DNA from: Prevotella sp.
Lineage (GTDB): Bacteria > Bacteroidota > Bacteroidia > Bacteroidales > Bacteroidaceae
Direction: 5' to 3'
DNA: 48,351 nt
Assembly (NCBI GenBank): GCA_017458125.1
Contig: JAFTGB010000067.1
Coordinates: 1-48,351 of the forward strand
Position numbers and translations under genes: made by a program. Below, piece by piece: positions 23,283 through 32,502 of this stretch; position 1 is the stretch's first letter, and each line of letters begins with the position of its first letter. A model generated the notes under the pieces. It had not been told where the DNA came from. It did not search any database and was given only the letters and a program-made list of their open reading frames with translations.

Positions 23283-25217
23283 ATGGTAAAACTTTTTGTA
23301 CCAGGCCGTTTGTGCCTGTTTGGAGAACACACAGACTGGGCAGGTCATTACAGGACGATGAATGCCGACATACTACCGGGCATGTCCATCGTGACGGGTA
23401 TTGAACAGGGCATCTATGCCGAGGTGGAGAAATCGCCCATCTTCGAGCTGTATAGCGACGCGCCCGAGATTGCCGGCGTGTGGCACGACTTCTCGTGCCG
23501 CATGAGCGAGAGCGAACTGAAGCGCGTGGCCAAGTCGGGTTCCTTCTTCTGCTATTGCGCCGGCGTGGCCTCCTACATGCTGGAGTGGTACAAGGTGGGC
23601 GGTGTACGCATCCGCATCACGGACATGACGCTGCCCATGAAGAGCGGCCTGTCGTCGTCGGCAGCCATCTGTGTGCTGGTGGCCCGCGCCTTCAACCTGC
23701 TCTATAAGCTGAACTTGAATACGTTGGGCGAGATGAACATCGCCTACTTGGGCGAGTTGCGCACGTCGTCGCGCTGCGGCCGTCTGGACCAGGCCTGCGC
23801 CTTCGGCGTGAAGCCTAACCTGATGACCTTCGACGGCGACGAGATAGAGGTCAAATCGCTCAATGTCAAGAAACCCCTGCATTGGGTGTTTGCCGACCTC
23901 TGTGCCGACAAGGACACCATCAAGATACTGTCAGACCTGAACAAGGCCTACCCCTTTGCCTCCACTGAGCAGGAGCGCAACCTGCACAAGGCACTGGGCG
24001 AGTGGAACCACGACATCGTCAACCGCGCCATCAGGTACATGGCGGAAGGCGACGCGGAAGCCCTCGGACACCTGATGACCGAGGCCGAGGAGATGTTCGA
24101 CAAGCACATCACGCCTTTGTCGGCAGCTTTGCATGCGCCCAAGCTGCACAAGGTGCTGCACGACCCGCAGATACAGCCCATGGTCTACGGCGGAAAGGGC
24201 GTCGGTTCCCATGGCGACGGCTCCGTGCAGTTCTTAGCCCGCAGCGAGGCCGACCAGCAGCAGCTGGCCGACTACCTCAACGCCCAGGGCATGCATGCCT
24301 ACACACTGACGCTGCACCCGGTGCATACCGTGCGCAAAGCCATTATTCCCGTAGCCGGTTTCGGCACGCGTCTTTACCCGGCCACCCGGTCGCTGAAGAA
24401 AGACTTCTTCCCCATACCCTGTGCCGACGGCATGGTGCGCCCCGTCATCCTCATCCTGTTGGAGGAGTTGGTCAAGAGCGGCATCGAGGAGATATGCTTG
24501 GTGTTAGGCTCCGAGGAGGAACGCCTGCTATACACCGACTTCTTCGAGCGCCCGCTCAGCGAGGAGCATCTGCACAAGCTCAACGCAGAGGCACAGGAGT
24601 ACGAGAACCGCATCCTTTCCATCGGCAAGCGGCTGCGCTACGTCTACCAGCAAGAGAAGCGCGGCTTCGGCCACGCTGTCTATCAGGCTGCCGACTTTGC
24701 CGGCGGCGAACCCGTCATGCTGTTGCTGGGCGACACGCTCTATCGCAGCCACTCCAACAAACCTTGTGCGCTACAGTTGGTTGAAGAGTACGAACGCTAC
24801 AACCAGCTTATGGTCAGCATCCACAATGTTCCTCTGGCCGATGTCAGCCACTATGGCATTCTGAGTGGCGTGTGGGAAGACAAGGAGCACACCGTCCTCA
24901 GCGTCTCCACCATGAACGAAAAGCCGAAGTCCAGCTATGCCGAGGAGTTCTTAGGTGTGCGCAATGCCGAGGGCGAGAAGGAGTATTACTCTGTCTTCGG
25001 ACAGTACATCCTGACCAAGGAAGTCTTCGACCAGTTGGGTGCCGACATTCGGCGTGCCGACGAAGACAATGACATGGAGCGCGAGATAGAACTGACTGCC
25101 GCTCTTGAGGCTGTTCGCCAGAAGAGCGGCATGGTGGGTGTCCGTTTGGACGGCGAGATGTTCGACATGGGCAATCCCGAGGCCCTGCGCCGTTGCGTGC
25201 AGCGCTTTGCAGAATAG
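23283..25217 (+). CDS. Fused GHMP sugar kinase and GalU-like sugar-1-P nucleotidyltransferase
   Basis: 644 residues. Residues 1-345 are a GHMP kinase: motif 1 VPGRLCLFGEHTDW (6-19), motif 2 PMKSGLSSSAA (118-128), RLDQACAFG with a likely catalytic Asp169, and motif 3 GGKGVGSHGDGSVQF (303-317). Residues 351-644 are a GalU/RmlA-type transferase: KAIIPVAGFGTRLYPATR (352-369), then LKKDFFPI and LLLGDTLY. The pairing implies phosphorylation of a free sugar at C1 and conversion to an NDP-sugar in one polypeptide, a salvage logic like Fkp (fucose) but with a galactokinase/glucuronokinase-like kinase in front and a GalU-like rather than fucose-type transferase. The sugar is unknown; galactose or glucuronate are candidates. 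Confidence 0.88.
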   Translation: MVKLFVPGRLCLFGEHTDWAGHYRTMNADILPGMSIVTGIEQGIYAEVEKSPIFELYSDAPEIAGVWHDFSCRMSESELKRVAKSGSFFCYCAGVASYMLEWYKVGGVRIRITDMTLPMKSGLSSSAAICVLVARAFNLLYKLNLNTLGEMNIAYLGELRTSSRCGRLDQACAFGVKPNLMTFDGDEIEVKSLNVKKPLHWVFADLCADKDTIKILSDLNKAYPFASTEQERNLHKALGEWNHDIVNRAIRYMAEGDAEALGHLMTEAEEMFDKHITPLSAALHAPKLHKVLHDPQIQPMVYGGKGVGSHGDGSVQFLARSEADQQQLADYLNAQGMHAYTLTLHPVHTVRKAIIPVAGFGTRLYPATRSLKKDFFPIPCADGMVRPVILILLEELVKSGIEEICLVLGSEEERLLYTDFFERPLSEEHLHKLNAEAQEYENRILSIGKRLRYVYQQEKRGFGHAVYQAADFAGGEPVMLLLGDTLYRSHSNKPCALQLVEEYERYNQLMVSIHNVPLADVSHYGILSGVWEDKEHTVLSVSTMNEKPKSSYAEEFLGVRNAEGEKEYYSVFGQYILTKEVFDQLGADIRRADEDNDMEREIELTAALEAVRQKSGMVGVRLDGEMFDMGNPEALRRCVQRFAE

Positions 25218-25228
25218 CGCCGGTATGT

Positions 25229-26113
25229 TCAGGGCTTGTATTCGTCAGCGCGACGCATCAGGTACTGGCCGTAGTCGTTCTTAATCATAGGCTCGGCCAG
25301 CTTCTTCAGCTGTTCGCTGTCTATCCAGCCGCGCTTGTAGGCTATCTCCTCTAAGCACGCAACCTTCAGTCCCTGACGCTTCTCGATGACCTCAATGAAT
25401 GTGGAGGCCTCCGACAGCGAGTCGTGCGTACCCGTGTCGAGCCAGGCGAAACCGCGCTGCAGCGTCTGCACGTGCAGGTTGCTTTGCTCCAGATAGACTT
25501 GGTTGACGGTGGTGATTTCCAGTTCGCCGCGTGCCGACGGCTTGATGTTCTTGGCTATGTCGACGACACTGTTGGGGTAGAAGTAGAGACCCACAACGGC
25601 GTAGTTCGACTTGGGCTTCAGAGGCTTCTCCTCAATGCTCAGGCAGTTGCCTTCAGCGTCGAACTCAGCCACGCCGTAACGCTCGGGGTCGTTCACCCAG
25701 TATCCGAAGACGGTGGCCTTCTGCTCCTGTTCCGCACGCTTGACGGCATCCTTCAGCATACCCGTAAATCCGCTGCCATAGAAGATGTTGTCGCCCAACA
25801 CAAGGCAGGCGCAGTCGTCGCCAATGAACTGTTCGCCGATGATGAAGGCCTGAGCCAGTCCGTCGGGTGACGGCTGCTCGGCGTACTCGAAGTGTACGCC
25901 CAGTTCCTCGCCGGTGCCTAACAGTCGCTTGAACCCCGGCAGATCGTAGGGTGTCGAGATGATGAGAATCTCGCGGATGCCGGCCAGCATCAGCGTGGAG
26001 ATGGGGTAGTAAATCATGGGCTTGTCGAAGATGGGAATGAGCTGCTTCGACACGCCTTTCGTGATGGGGTAGAGGCGGGTGCCGCTGCCTCCGGCTAAAA
26101 CGATACCTTTCAT
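25229..26113 (-). CDS. rfbA: Glucose-1-phosphate thymidylyltransferase
   Basis: 294 residues. First step of dTDP-rhamnose synthesis. Motifs: the nucleotide loop [18 protein letters not shown], the [11 protein letters not shown] sugar/phosphate region, VLGDNIFYG with the metal Asp, [16 protein letters not shown], and [10 protein letters not shown]. It converges on the kinase fusion (11-bp gap). A TAACTTTG box at 26153-26146 on the minus strand is the likely -7 element. Confidence 0.96.
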   Translation of the reverse strand: MKGIVLAGGSGTRLYPITKGVSKQLIPIFDKPMIYYPISTLMLAGIREILIISTPYDLPGFKRLLGTGEELGVHFEYAEQPSPDGLAQAFIIGEQFIGDDCACLVLGDNIFYGSGFTGMLKDAVKRAEQEQKATVFGYWVNDPERYGVAEFDAEGNCLSIEEKPLKPKSNYAVVGLYFYPNSVVDIAKNIKPSARGELEITTVNQVYLEQSNLHVQTLQRGFAWLDTGTHDSLSEASTFIEVIEKRQGLKVACLEEIAYKRGWIDSEQLKKLAEPMIKNDYGQYLMRRADEYKP

Positions 26114-26171
26114 AATTCTGAAGACTTTGTTTGTTCTTTCGGCGGCAAAGTTACAACTTTATTTGAAAACA

Positions 26172-26203
26172 TTTGGTGTTTTTCGTGAAATTATCTAATT
26201 TTG
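26172..26203 (+). promoter_or_regulatory. Promoter of the secreted hydrolase pair
   Basis: TTTG at 26172-26175, a 20-bp spacer, and TAATTTTG at 26196-26203, 40 bp before ATG 26244. Confidence 0.75.
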
Positions 26204-26243
26204 CACCGTTATTTAGGCATTTATACAGCAAAACGGAAAAGAA

Positions 26244-27395
26244 ATGAACAAAATACAACAGTTGCTGACCGCCATGCTGCTCTGTCCGCTTGCCTTGCTG
26301 GCCCAGACGGAGCAGTTGCGTGTGGCTACGCTCAATGTGGACGGGCTGCCGAAGAAGATACTGGTGTTCAATGTCAATGCCAACGGTTCCGGTGACGAAG
26401 GCACGTCGCGTATAGGAAAATATCTATACAAGAAGAGCTACGACATCGTCTGCATGCAGGAGGACTTCAACTACCACGGCGTGCTTCAGCCCTGGCTGGA
26501 GGACGACTATCAGTTCGACGCGTGGACGGGAGCCGTAGGTATCGACCTTCCCGGCAAGCGCTTTGACTTCCTCCATGCTCAGAACGAGCAGTTCGAGTGC
26601 GACGGTCTGGGCACGTGTTGGAAAAACAGCATCCAGCTTACTGACAGCAAGCGCGTGGCGTGGAAGCAGTCTTTCGGCAAGTTCAGCCATGCCCTTGACG
26701 AGCTGGTGGCGAAGGGCTATCGCCGCAGCGAACTGACGCTGGCCAGCGGTGCACGCATCATCGTCTACAACATGCACATGGATGCCAGCGACCTGGCTGA
26801 CGAGAAGGAGGGCAAGGACATGCCCGACCGTGCAGCCCGCCTGTCGGAGTGGCGGCAGCTGTTGGACGACGTGCTCGACCATCTCGACACGCGGCCCATC
26901 ATCATCATGGGCGACTTGAACAGCTACTACTGCCGCGACCAGATCAAGGCGGAGTTCATCGACAAGATAGCTGCCTCGGGTAAGGGCACGGCCTCCGACG
27001 TGTGGGTGGAACTGCAGCGGGCAGGCCAGTACCCCGAAGCCAAGGACGGCATCGTCTATACCGAGGATGATTTCAATATTCTGGACGGCGAGACGCTTGA
27101 CAAGATTATCTATGTCAATCCCACTAACGGCACACGCCTGAAGGCGGTAGCCTTTAACATTGATAAGGAGGGCTACACCACCGACGGCAAGGCCTTGGGC
27201 GACCACTATCCAGTGTCGGCCACCTTTGAGGTGCTGGACGGCAGGAAGTCGCAGACAGCCATTGATGCTCCTGCAACCGCTGCTGAACAGCCTGCCGAGT
27301 ATTACAACCTGAACGGCCGCCGGGTCATCCCCATCGGCAAGGGTGTCTACATTGAGCGTCAGGGGCAGGACAGCCACAAGCGTATTATCAAATAA
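26244..27395 (+). CDS. Secreted endonuclease/exonuclease/phosphatase-family hydrolase
   Basis: 383 residues with a signal peptide (to about LLAQ, residue 20). EEP fold: LRVATLNVDGLP, DIVCMQEDF, VYNMHMDASD, IIMGDLNSYY and DHYPVSATF supply the metal and catalytic residues. The nearest functional classes are sphingomyelinase-like and inositol phosphatase-like secreted enzymes, so a lipid or phosphodiester substrate is likely. The last ~25 residues (YYNLNGRRV, then GKGVYIE) form a tail common on secreted Prevotella proteins. It starts a two-gene unit with the alpha/beta hydrolase 19 bp downstream. Confidence 0.85.
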   Translation: MNKIQQLLTAMLLCPLALLAQTEQLRVATLNVDGLPKKILVFNVNANGSGDEGTSRIGKYLYKKSYDIVCMQEDFNYHGVLQPWLEDDYQFDAWTGAVGIDLPGKRFDFLHAQNEQFECDGLGTCWKNSIQLTDSKRVAWKQSFGKFSHALDELVAKGYRRSELTLASGARIIVYNMHMDASDLADEKEGKDMPDRAARLSEWRQLLDDVLDHLDTRPIIIMGDLNSYYCRDQIKAEFIDKIAASGKGTASDVWVELQRAGQYPEAKDGIVYTEDDFNILDGETLDKIIYVNPTNGTRLKAVAFNIDKEGYTTDGKALGDHYPVSATFEVLDGRKSQTAIDAPATAAEQPAEYYNLNGRRVIPIGKGVYIERQGQDSHKRIIK

Positions 27396-27414
27396 GGAAA
27401 AGGAGGCTACAGGA

Positions 27415-29055
27415 ATGATGAAAAGAATAATGACAACAGCCCTCGTGCTGACGGCCATGGTGCTGACGGCAGGGGCTCAGGACGCTTACCGCATACTGCA
27501 CCAGGCCGACACCACGGTGAAGGCCAAATTAGAGGGCATCACGTTAGGCTCGCGCGACGTGCGCTACTACCGCTACGAATATCCGTCCACCGACAGCGAC
27601 GGCAAGGCTGTCACCATCAGCGGTGTCGTCATGGCGCCGTCCGACATCGTCGACGGCTCAGTGCCCTGCGACGGCATTGTGCTCTACAACCATCCCACCA
27701 TTGGCGACCCCTCGCAAGCCCCCTCGCAGAACGGGCTGACGGAAGCCTGTGCTATGCTGGCCAATCCGCTGCGCCCCAACTACATCATCGTCATGAGCGA
27801 CTACATAGGCTACGGCTCGTCCATCGACCACCCCATCTGTTATCTGGCTGGTGACACCAACGCCCGCAACTCGCTTGACGGACTGCTGGCGGCGCGCAAG
27901 CTGCTGGACGACCACCGCATAGCGCAGGGCAAGTACCTCTTCAACGTGGGTTTCTCGCAGGGAGCCACCGAGAGCATGTATGCGGCCAAGCTGCGCGACA
28001 TGGAGTACAAGGACAAGGGCATCACCTTCGACAAGACCTTTGTCGGAGGCGGCATGCTGGACTGCGAGAAAGCCTACACCGAGTTTGTGAAGAAAGACGA
28101 GTGCGACAACATCAACGACGTGGCCATGTTCCTCATCTCCGTCAACGAGAACTTCCACCTCGGCATCAAGTACAGCGACCTGTTCAAGGAGCCGTTAGCC
28201 TCGCGTGTGCAGGAGGTCATCAAGTCGAAGGACAAGGGTGTGCTCTCCGACATCGGTGTCAGCCGCATGGAGTATCTGCACGAACTGCTGCAGCCTGCCT
28301 ACATGGACCTGGAGAGCGAGCAAGTCAAGGCCTTAATGGCCAAGCTGGCCGAAATCAAGATAACCAACGGCTGGGAGCCCGACCTGACGCAGCGCTTCTA
28401 CATAGAGCACAGCCGTCACGACAACTACGTGCCCGTACAGTGCGCACGTGCCCTCGTGACATGGCTCAGGGAGAAAGGCTTCACTGCCAGTCTGGTGCCG
28501 GGCAAGACCAACCTGCAGACCTGCATGGTGGTGTTCAAGCTGAAACACCAGCAGTCGGGCATCGTCTGGGCCATACAGACCATCGCCGCCATCCAGTTCT
28601 GGTCTGTGCTCTACTATGAGGGCGACCAGAACCGCTACTACCGTGACCAGGTGAAGGACCTCGACATCATGAAGGTACTTACCACCTTGGAGAAGTTGGG
28701 ACTCGACGTGCGTAAAGTGGTCAACCTGAAAGCACCGAAGCGTCAGAACAGGGCCAACCTGGGTCCGCTGTTCAGTCTCATCCCGGGCATCAAAGAAGCT
28801 CTGGCCAAGGTCGACCTGACACCTGACGACCTGTCGGAGATGCTTGAAGACTCGGGCATCACCGAGAAGGACGTGGCACGCGTGGCCGTCTACCTGCTGG
28901 GCTTCGGCGGAGCGGCACCGGCAGAAACTGCGGAGACCTTCACCGACCTCTACCGCCAGCAGTCCGCCCAATCCCTCTTCCTCCTGCGTCTCTACGAGCA
29001 GACGCTTTCCGACTGGTTCCGTCTGGCCGGCTATGACGTGGAAGTGGATGATTGA
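27415..29055 (+). CDS. Secreted alpha/beta hydrolase (lipase/esterase-like)
   Basis: 546 residues from MMKRIMTT; the in-frame extension back to 27343 overlaps the previous gene. Signal peptide to about GAQ (residue 22). The nucleophile elbow GFSQGA places Ser181; DYIGYGSS precedes it, and a late His lies in the EHSRHDNYVPVQCA region. This resembles secretory-lipase/prolyl-peptidase-type hydrolases. The last ~170 residues are helical and not typical of the fold, perhaps a lid or accessory domain. Likely cotranscribed with the EEP hydrolase, which suggests joint breakdown of a lipid-like or ester substrate. Confidence 0.78.
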   Translation: MMKRIMTTALVLTAMVLTAGAQDAYRILHQADTTVKAKLEGITLGSRDVRYYRYEYPSTDSDGKAVTISGVVMAPSDIVDGSVPCDGIVLYNHPTIGDPSQAPSQNGLTEACAMLANPLRPNYIIVMSDYIGYGSSIDHPICYLAGDTNARNSLDGLLAARKLLDDHRIAQGKYLFNVGFSQGATESMYAAKLRDMEYKDKGITFDKTFVGGGMLDCEKAYTEFVKKDECDNINDVAMFLISVNENFHLGIKYSDLFKEPLASRVQEVIKSKDKGVLSDIGVSRMEYLHELLQPAYMDLESEQVKALMAKLAEIKITNGWEPDLTQRFYIEHSRHDNYVPVQCARALVTWLREKGFTASLVPGKTNLQTCMVVFKLKHQQSGIVWAIQTIAAIQFWSVLYYEGDQNRYYRDQVKDLDIMKVLTTLEKLGLDVRKVVNLKAPKRQNRANLGPLFSLIPGIKEALAKVDLTPDDLSEMLEDSGITEKDVARVAVYLLGFGGAAPAETAETFTDLYRQQSAQSLFLLRLYEQTLSDWFRLAGYDVEVDD

Positions 29056-29117
29056 CAGTTAACAGTTGAAAATCAATAAATCGAAAATCGTAAACAGTCA
29101 AATCGTAAATATAAAAG

Positions 29118-29738
29118 ATGAATATTTTTAGTAAGTTATTCGGAAAGAAGGAAGAAGAACAGAAAGTCGGCGGCATGGAAGACTTCATGACACTGATACG
29201 TGTGTATTTCCAGGCCGTCATGGCTGCTGACCTCGGCATTACCAACCTGGCAGCACTGCCCGACCTGCGTGTGTTCAAAGCCACGCTGAAAGTACCCACG
29301 CAGAACAACCGCTTAGGACTGGCCGAGAAGGCTAAGTGCAAGAAGATGCTCAAGGAACTCTACGGCATGGACGACGACTTCACCCGCGAGATAGAACAGA
29401 GCATCCGCAAGCGTTGCAAGAAACCGCAGGACATCCAGAACTACATGTATCAGTTCTCGGGCTTCACTCAGGACCTGATGATGCTCACGGGCAACCTGAT
29501 GAAGTTCAAGCTGCGCGTGCCCGGATTCTTCAAGAGTGCCATCCGCACCATGACCGAGAAGACCGTCAACGACATCTTCAACAAGAACGACTTCAGCGAC
29601 CCCGCTGTCATGAAGACCGTCGTGGCCATCCGCCAGTATGCCCAGAAGCTCGGCTTCTCGCAGCAGTGGACCACCAACTTCGTCCATAAGGTTGTATTAT
29701 TGGCCAAAAAAGAGCCCAGAGTAAAGAATGACGATTAA
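29118..29738 (+). CDS. Hypothetical protein, conserved-looking
   Basis: 206 residues, starting MNIFSKLFGKKEEEQK, then a mostly helical, basic, soluble protein with no signal or membrane span. I recognise no domain. The charged N-terminal amphipathic stretch (NIFSKLFGKK) could act as a membrane anchor; this is inference. It is preceded by a spacer dense in AAATCGTAAAT repeats and followed by the promoter of the zapA-rny operon. Confidence 0.7.
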   Translation: MNIFSKLFGKKEEEQKVGGMEDFMTLIRVYFQAVMAADLGITNLAALPDLRVFKATLKVPTQNNRLGLAEKAKCKKMLKELYGMDDDFTREIEQSIRKRCKKPQDIQNYMYQFSGFTQDLMMLTGNLMKFKLRVPGFFKSAIRTMTEKTVNDIFNKNDFSDPAVMKTVVAIRQYAQKLGFSQQWTTNFVHKVVLLAKKEPRVKNDD

Positions 29739-29807
29739 AAAATCTTAATTTCTCGCGCTGAATTGTTAATTATCAATGGCCGATGGCCAATTGTCAATTA
29801 TAATAAC

Positions 29808-29815
29808 TACCTTTG
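29808..29815 (+). promoter_or_regulatory. -7 box (TACCTTTG) of the zapB-like/zapA/rny operon
   Basis: Exact TAnnTTTG, 18 bp before ATG 29834. No TTTG is seen at 19-21 bp spacing. The sequence just upstream is an imperfect AATTGTTAATTATC / CAATTGTCAATTA inverted spacer repeat. Confidence 0.55.
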
Positions 29816-29833
29816 TCACAAAAGTGAAGTGGT

Positions 29834-30133
29834 ATGACGCCTAATGAGCGAACACTGGCAACGTTTGAGACCCGCCTGCGGCAGATGATTCTCCGTTTTC
29901 AAGAACTGAAGAAGGAGAATCAAGACCTGTACGACATGCTGGAGAAGAACGAGCAGGAGCTGAAGCAGCTGCGCGCCAGGTTAGATCAGCAGCAGAACGA
30001 TTACCAGTCGCTAAAGATGGCCAAGATGATGGAGATTACCGACGGCGACCTCAGTGGTGCCAAGGACCGTCTGTCAAGGCTTATCCGTGACGTCAACAAG
30101 TGTATTGCCATCCTCAGTGATGAAAATCAGTAA
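29834..30133 (+). CDS. ZapB-like coiled-coil protein
   Basis: 99 residues, strongly coiled-coil over residues 10-65 (heptads in LRQMILRFQELKKENQDL), then a short helical tail. It lies 15 bp upstream of zapA in the same operon. Its size, coiled coil and position suggest a ZapB-type FtsZ-ring linker, but sequence identity to ZapB was not established. Confidence 0.65.
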   Translation: MTPNERTLATFETRLRQMILRFQELKKENQDLYDMLEKNEQELKQLRARLDQQQNDYQSLKMAKMMEITDGDLSGAKDRLSRLIRDVNKCIAILSDENQ

Positions 30134-30148
30134 CAGGAGAACAATTCC

Positions 30149-30460
30149 ATGGCAGAACAGAACAAGGACAAACTACATATCAGGCTGCATGTCTACGATG
30201 AGGAAATCGAAGTCGTCATCAACCGTGACGACGAAGAATACTACCGTAGTGCCGCCAAGCTCATCACCGAGCGCTACAATGCCTATGCACAGGCATACAA
30301 GGGGCGCAAAAGTGATCACATTATTGCGCTGATGACGCTGGTCGACATCTCGCTGATGTACCAGAAGGAGCGCACCCACAACGACACATCGCCCTATGAT
30401 AATGTTCTCGCCAAGTTGACAAAAGAGATAGAGGAAGCCCTCGTCGAGCGCAAGCCTTAA
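30149..30460 (+). CDS. zapA: Cell division protein ZapA
   Basis: 103 residues. The ZapA pattern is visible: [20 protein letters not shown] with the [16 protein letters not shown] helix and a C-terminal coiled coil ([15 protein letters not shown]). It binds FtsZ polymers at midcell and promotes bundling. It lies between the ZapB-like gene and rny. A divergent FtsZ occurs 24 kb away in this window, so more than one FtsZ system may share these partners. Confidence 0.88.
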   Translation: MAEQNKDKLHIRLHVYDEEIEVVINRDDEEYYRSAAKLITERYNAYAQAYKGRKSDHIIALMTLVDISLMYQKERTHNDTSPYDNVLAKLTKEIEEALVERKP

Positions 30461-30491
30461 GAGAACATTAACTCAATATACAAACAGATTT

Positions 30492-32033
30492 ATGAACATT
30501 ATTGTTGCTATTATCCTAATCGCAGCGGCCCTGATAATAGGCGGCCTCTGCGGGTTTATGATTTTCCGCTATGTTATCAAAGGAAAATATAACGAGATGG
30601 TAGATGCCGCCAAAAAGGAGGCAGAAGTAATCAAAGAGAAAAAACTACTCGAAGTCAAGGAGAAATTCCTCAACAAGAAAAGCGAGCTGGAGAAGGAAGT
30701 GCAGCAGCGCAACCAGCACATCCAGCAGAGCGAGAACAAGCTGAAGCAGCGCGAGATTTCGCTCAACCAGCGTCAGGAGGAACTGGGACGTCGCAAGAAC
30801 GAGCTTGACAGCCAGCAGACCCGCATTGACAACGAGAAGAAGATGCTCAGCATGCGTCAGGAGGAGTTGGAGAAGATGCAGCTGCAGGAGCGTGCCAAGC
30901 TGGAAGAGCTCTCCGGACTCTCTGCCGCCGAGGCTAAGAGCCGACTGGTGGAGTCGCTCAAGGACGAGGCTAAGACCGACGCCGCCGCCTACGTCAACGA
31001 GATTATGGACGAGGCCAAGCTCAACGCCAACGCCCAGGCCAAGAAAATCATCATCCAGACCATACAGCGCGTGGCCACCGAGACCGCTGTGGAGAACAGC
31101 GTCAGCGTCTTCCATATCGACAACGACGACATCAAGGGACGCGTCATCGGACGCGAGGGACGCAACATCCGAGCCTTGGAGGCTGCCTGCGGCGTGGAAA
31201 TCGTCGTCGACGACACCCCCGAGGCCATCGTCATCTCTGCCTTCGACCCCATCCGCCGCGAGACCTGCCGACTGGCATTGCACCAGTTGGTGGCCGACGG
31301 CCGCATACACCCCGCACGCATCGAGGAAGTGGTGGCCAAGGTTAAGAAGCAGTTGGAGACCGAAATCATCGAGACCGGTAAGCGCACCACCATCGACCTC
31401 GGCATACATGGCCTGCACCCCGAGCTCATCCGTATCATCGGTAAGATGAAGTACCGTTCCTCCTACGGTCAGAACCTGCTGCAGCACGCCCGCGAGACGG
31501 CAAACCTCTGCGCCGTCATGGCTTCCGAGTTAGGCTTGAACCCCAAGAAGGCCAAGCGCGCCGGACTGTTGCACGACATCGGCAAGGTGCCCGACGAGGA
31601 GAGCGAGCTGCCACACGCCATCTATGGTGCTAAGATTGCTGAGAAATACAAGGAGAAACCCGACATCTGCAACGCCATCGGCGCCCACCACGACGAGATG
31701 GAGATGCAGACCCTGCTGGCACCCATCGTTCAGGTGTGCGACGCCATCTCCGGTGCCCGTCCTGGTGCCCGTCGTGAGATTGTCGAGGCTTACATCAAGC
31801 GTCTGAACGACCTGGAAGCCATAGCCATGAGCTATCCTGGCGTCACCAAGACCTATGCCATCCAGGCCGGCCGTGAGCTGCGCGTCATCGTCGGTGCCGA
31901 CAAGATGGACGATGCCGAGACCGAGGCACTCAGCGGACAGATAGCCTCCAAGATTCAGAACGAGATGACCTATCCCGGACAGGTGAAGATTACTGTTATC
32001 CGCGAGACCCGCAGCGTGGCATACGCCAAGTAA
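30492..32033 (+). CDS. rny: Ribonuclease Y
   Basis: 513 residues: one N-terminal membrane span (1-25), a long coiled coil (about 28-160), a KH RNA-binding domain ([15 protein letters not shown]), and an HD domain with HDIGK and the GAHHDEMEM region. A membrane-anchored endoribonuclease that starts mRNA decay. Last gene of the zapB-like/zapA/rny operon; a perfect hairpin terminator follows the stop. Confidence 0.96.
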   Translation: MNIIVAIILIAAALIIGGLCGFMIFRYVIKGKYNEMVDAAKKEAEVIKEKKLLEVKEKFLNKKSELEKEVQQRNQHIQQSENKLKQREISLNQRQEELGRRKNELDSQQTRIDNEKKMLSMRQEELEKMQLQERAKLEELSGLSAAEAKSRLVESLKDEAKTDAAAYVNEIMDEAKLNANAQAKKIIIQTIQRVATETAVENSVSVFHIDNDDIKGRVIGREGRNIRALEAACGVEIVVDDTPEAIVISAFDPIRRETCRLALHQLVADGRIHPARIEEVVAKVKKQLETEIIETGKRTTIDLGIHGLHPELIRIIGKMKYRSSYGQNLLQHARETANLCAVMASELGLNPKKAKRAGLLHDIGKVPDEESELPHAIYGAKIAEKYKEKPDICNAIGAHHDEMEMQTLLAPIVQVCDAISGARPGARREIVEAYIKRLNDLEAIAMSYPGVTKTYAIQAGRELRVIVGADKMDDAETEALSGQIASKIQNEMTYPGQVKITVIRETRSVAYAK

Positions 32034-32050
32034 ACGTTACGCGGTATAGA

Positions 32051-32086
32051 CAAAAAAAGGATGAGCACGAAGCTCATCCTTTTTTC
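32051..32086. terminator. Bidirectional intrinsic terminator (rny / tRNA-Val)
   Basis: AGGATGAGC (32058-32066) pairs perfectly with GCTCATCCT (32072-32080) around a 5-nt loop. It is flanked by seven A on the left and a T-run on the right, so it should stop rny on the plus strand and tRNA-Val on the minus strand. Confidence 0.9.
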
Positions 32087-32089
32087 GTT

Positions 32090-32167
32090 TGGTAGGGACG
32101 CCCGGGTTCGAACCGGGGACCTCTTCAATGTGACTGAAGCGCTCTAAACCAGCTGAGCTACGCCCCT
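32090..32167 (-). tRNA. tRNA-Val (anticodon CAC)
   Basis: Cloverleaf on the minus strand: acceptor AGGGGCG/CGTCCCT, D-arm GCTC..GAGC, anticodon stem CTTCA/TGAAG with loop GTCACAT (U33, anticodon CAC for GUG), and T-arm CCCGG TTCGAAC CCGGG. The 3' CCA is encoded. Confidence 0.93.
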
Positions 32168-32280
32168 CTCTTTCCAAAAGCGCTGCAAAATTACGAAAAA
32201 CTATTCAGATACGCAAATATTTCTCCATGTTTTTTACTTTTTTTAATCTGATGCCTCCTCGCCACGGGATACCGGAGCCG

Positions 32281-32344
32281 TTTTTTTTCTGTTTGTTTCC
32301 CCCAGCCGCTTATATATAGCGGCAAGGGAAACGAACGGAAAAAA
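32281..32344. repeat. Long perfect-arm hairpin / inverted repeat
   Basis: The outer arms (T-run + CTGTTTGTTTCCC with GGGAAACGAACGG + A-run) pair over ~19 bp with two G.U pairs. Inside them GCCGCT/AGCGGC (32305-32310 with 32318-32323) forms a second 6-bp stem around TATATAT. It lies between tRNA-Val and the downstream end of the minus-strand aminotransferase gene. It lacks a clean U-tract beyond the stem on either strand. Confidence 0.75.
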
Positions 32345-32368
32345 CCGGATAATATCCCTTTGCAGAAC

Positions 32369-32478
32369 GGAACGGCTTCTTCCATCGGACGGAGCGGCTT
32401 CCTTTTTCGGATGGAGCGGCTTCCTCTGTCGGACGGAGCGGCTTCCTTTGTCGGACGGAGCGGCTTCTTCTGTCAGAC
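32369..32478 (+). repeat. 5 x 22-bp direct tandem repeat
   Basis: Five contiguous 22-bp units based on GGAGCGGCTTCCTTTGTCGGAC, plus a partial sixth. There are no spacers, so this is not a CRISPR array. It lies just downstream of the aminotransferase gene end (minus strand). An open frame across it translates to low-complexity repeats and is not supported as a gene. Confidence 0.9.
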
Positions 32479-32502
32479 GAAGCGTCGGGATGTAAGATTG
32501 TT

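Noticed and set aside
32369-32478. CRISPR array
   Set aside because: The 22-bp units are contiguous with no spacers, and no cas genes are present.
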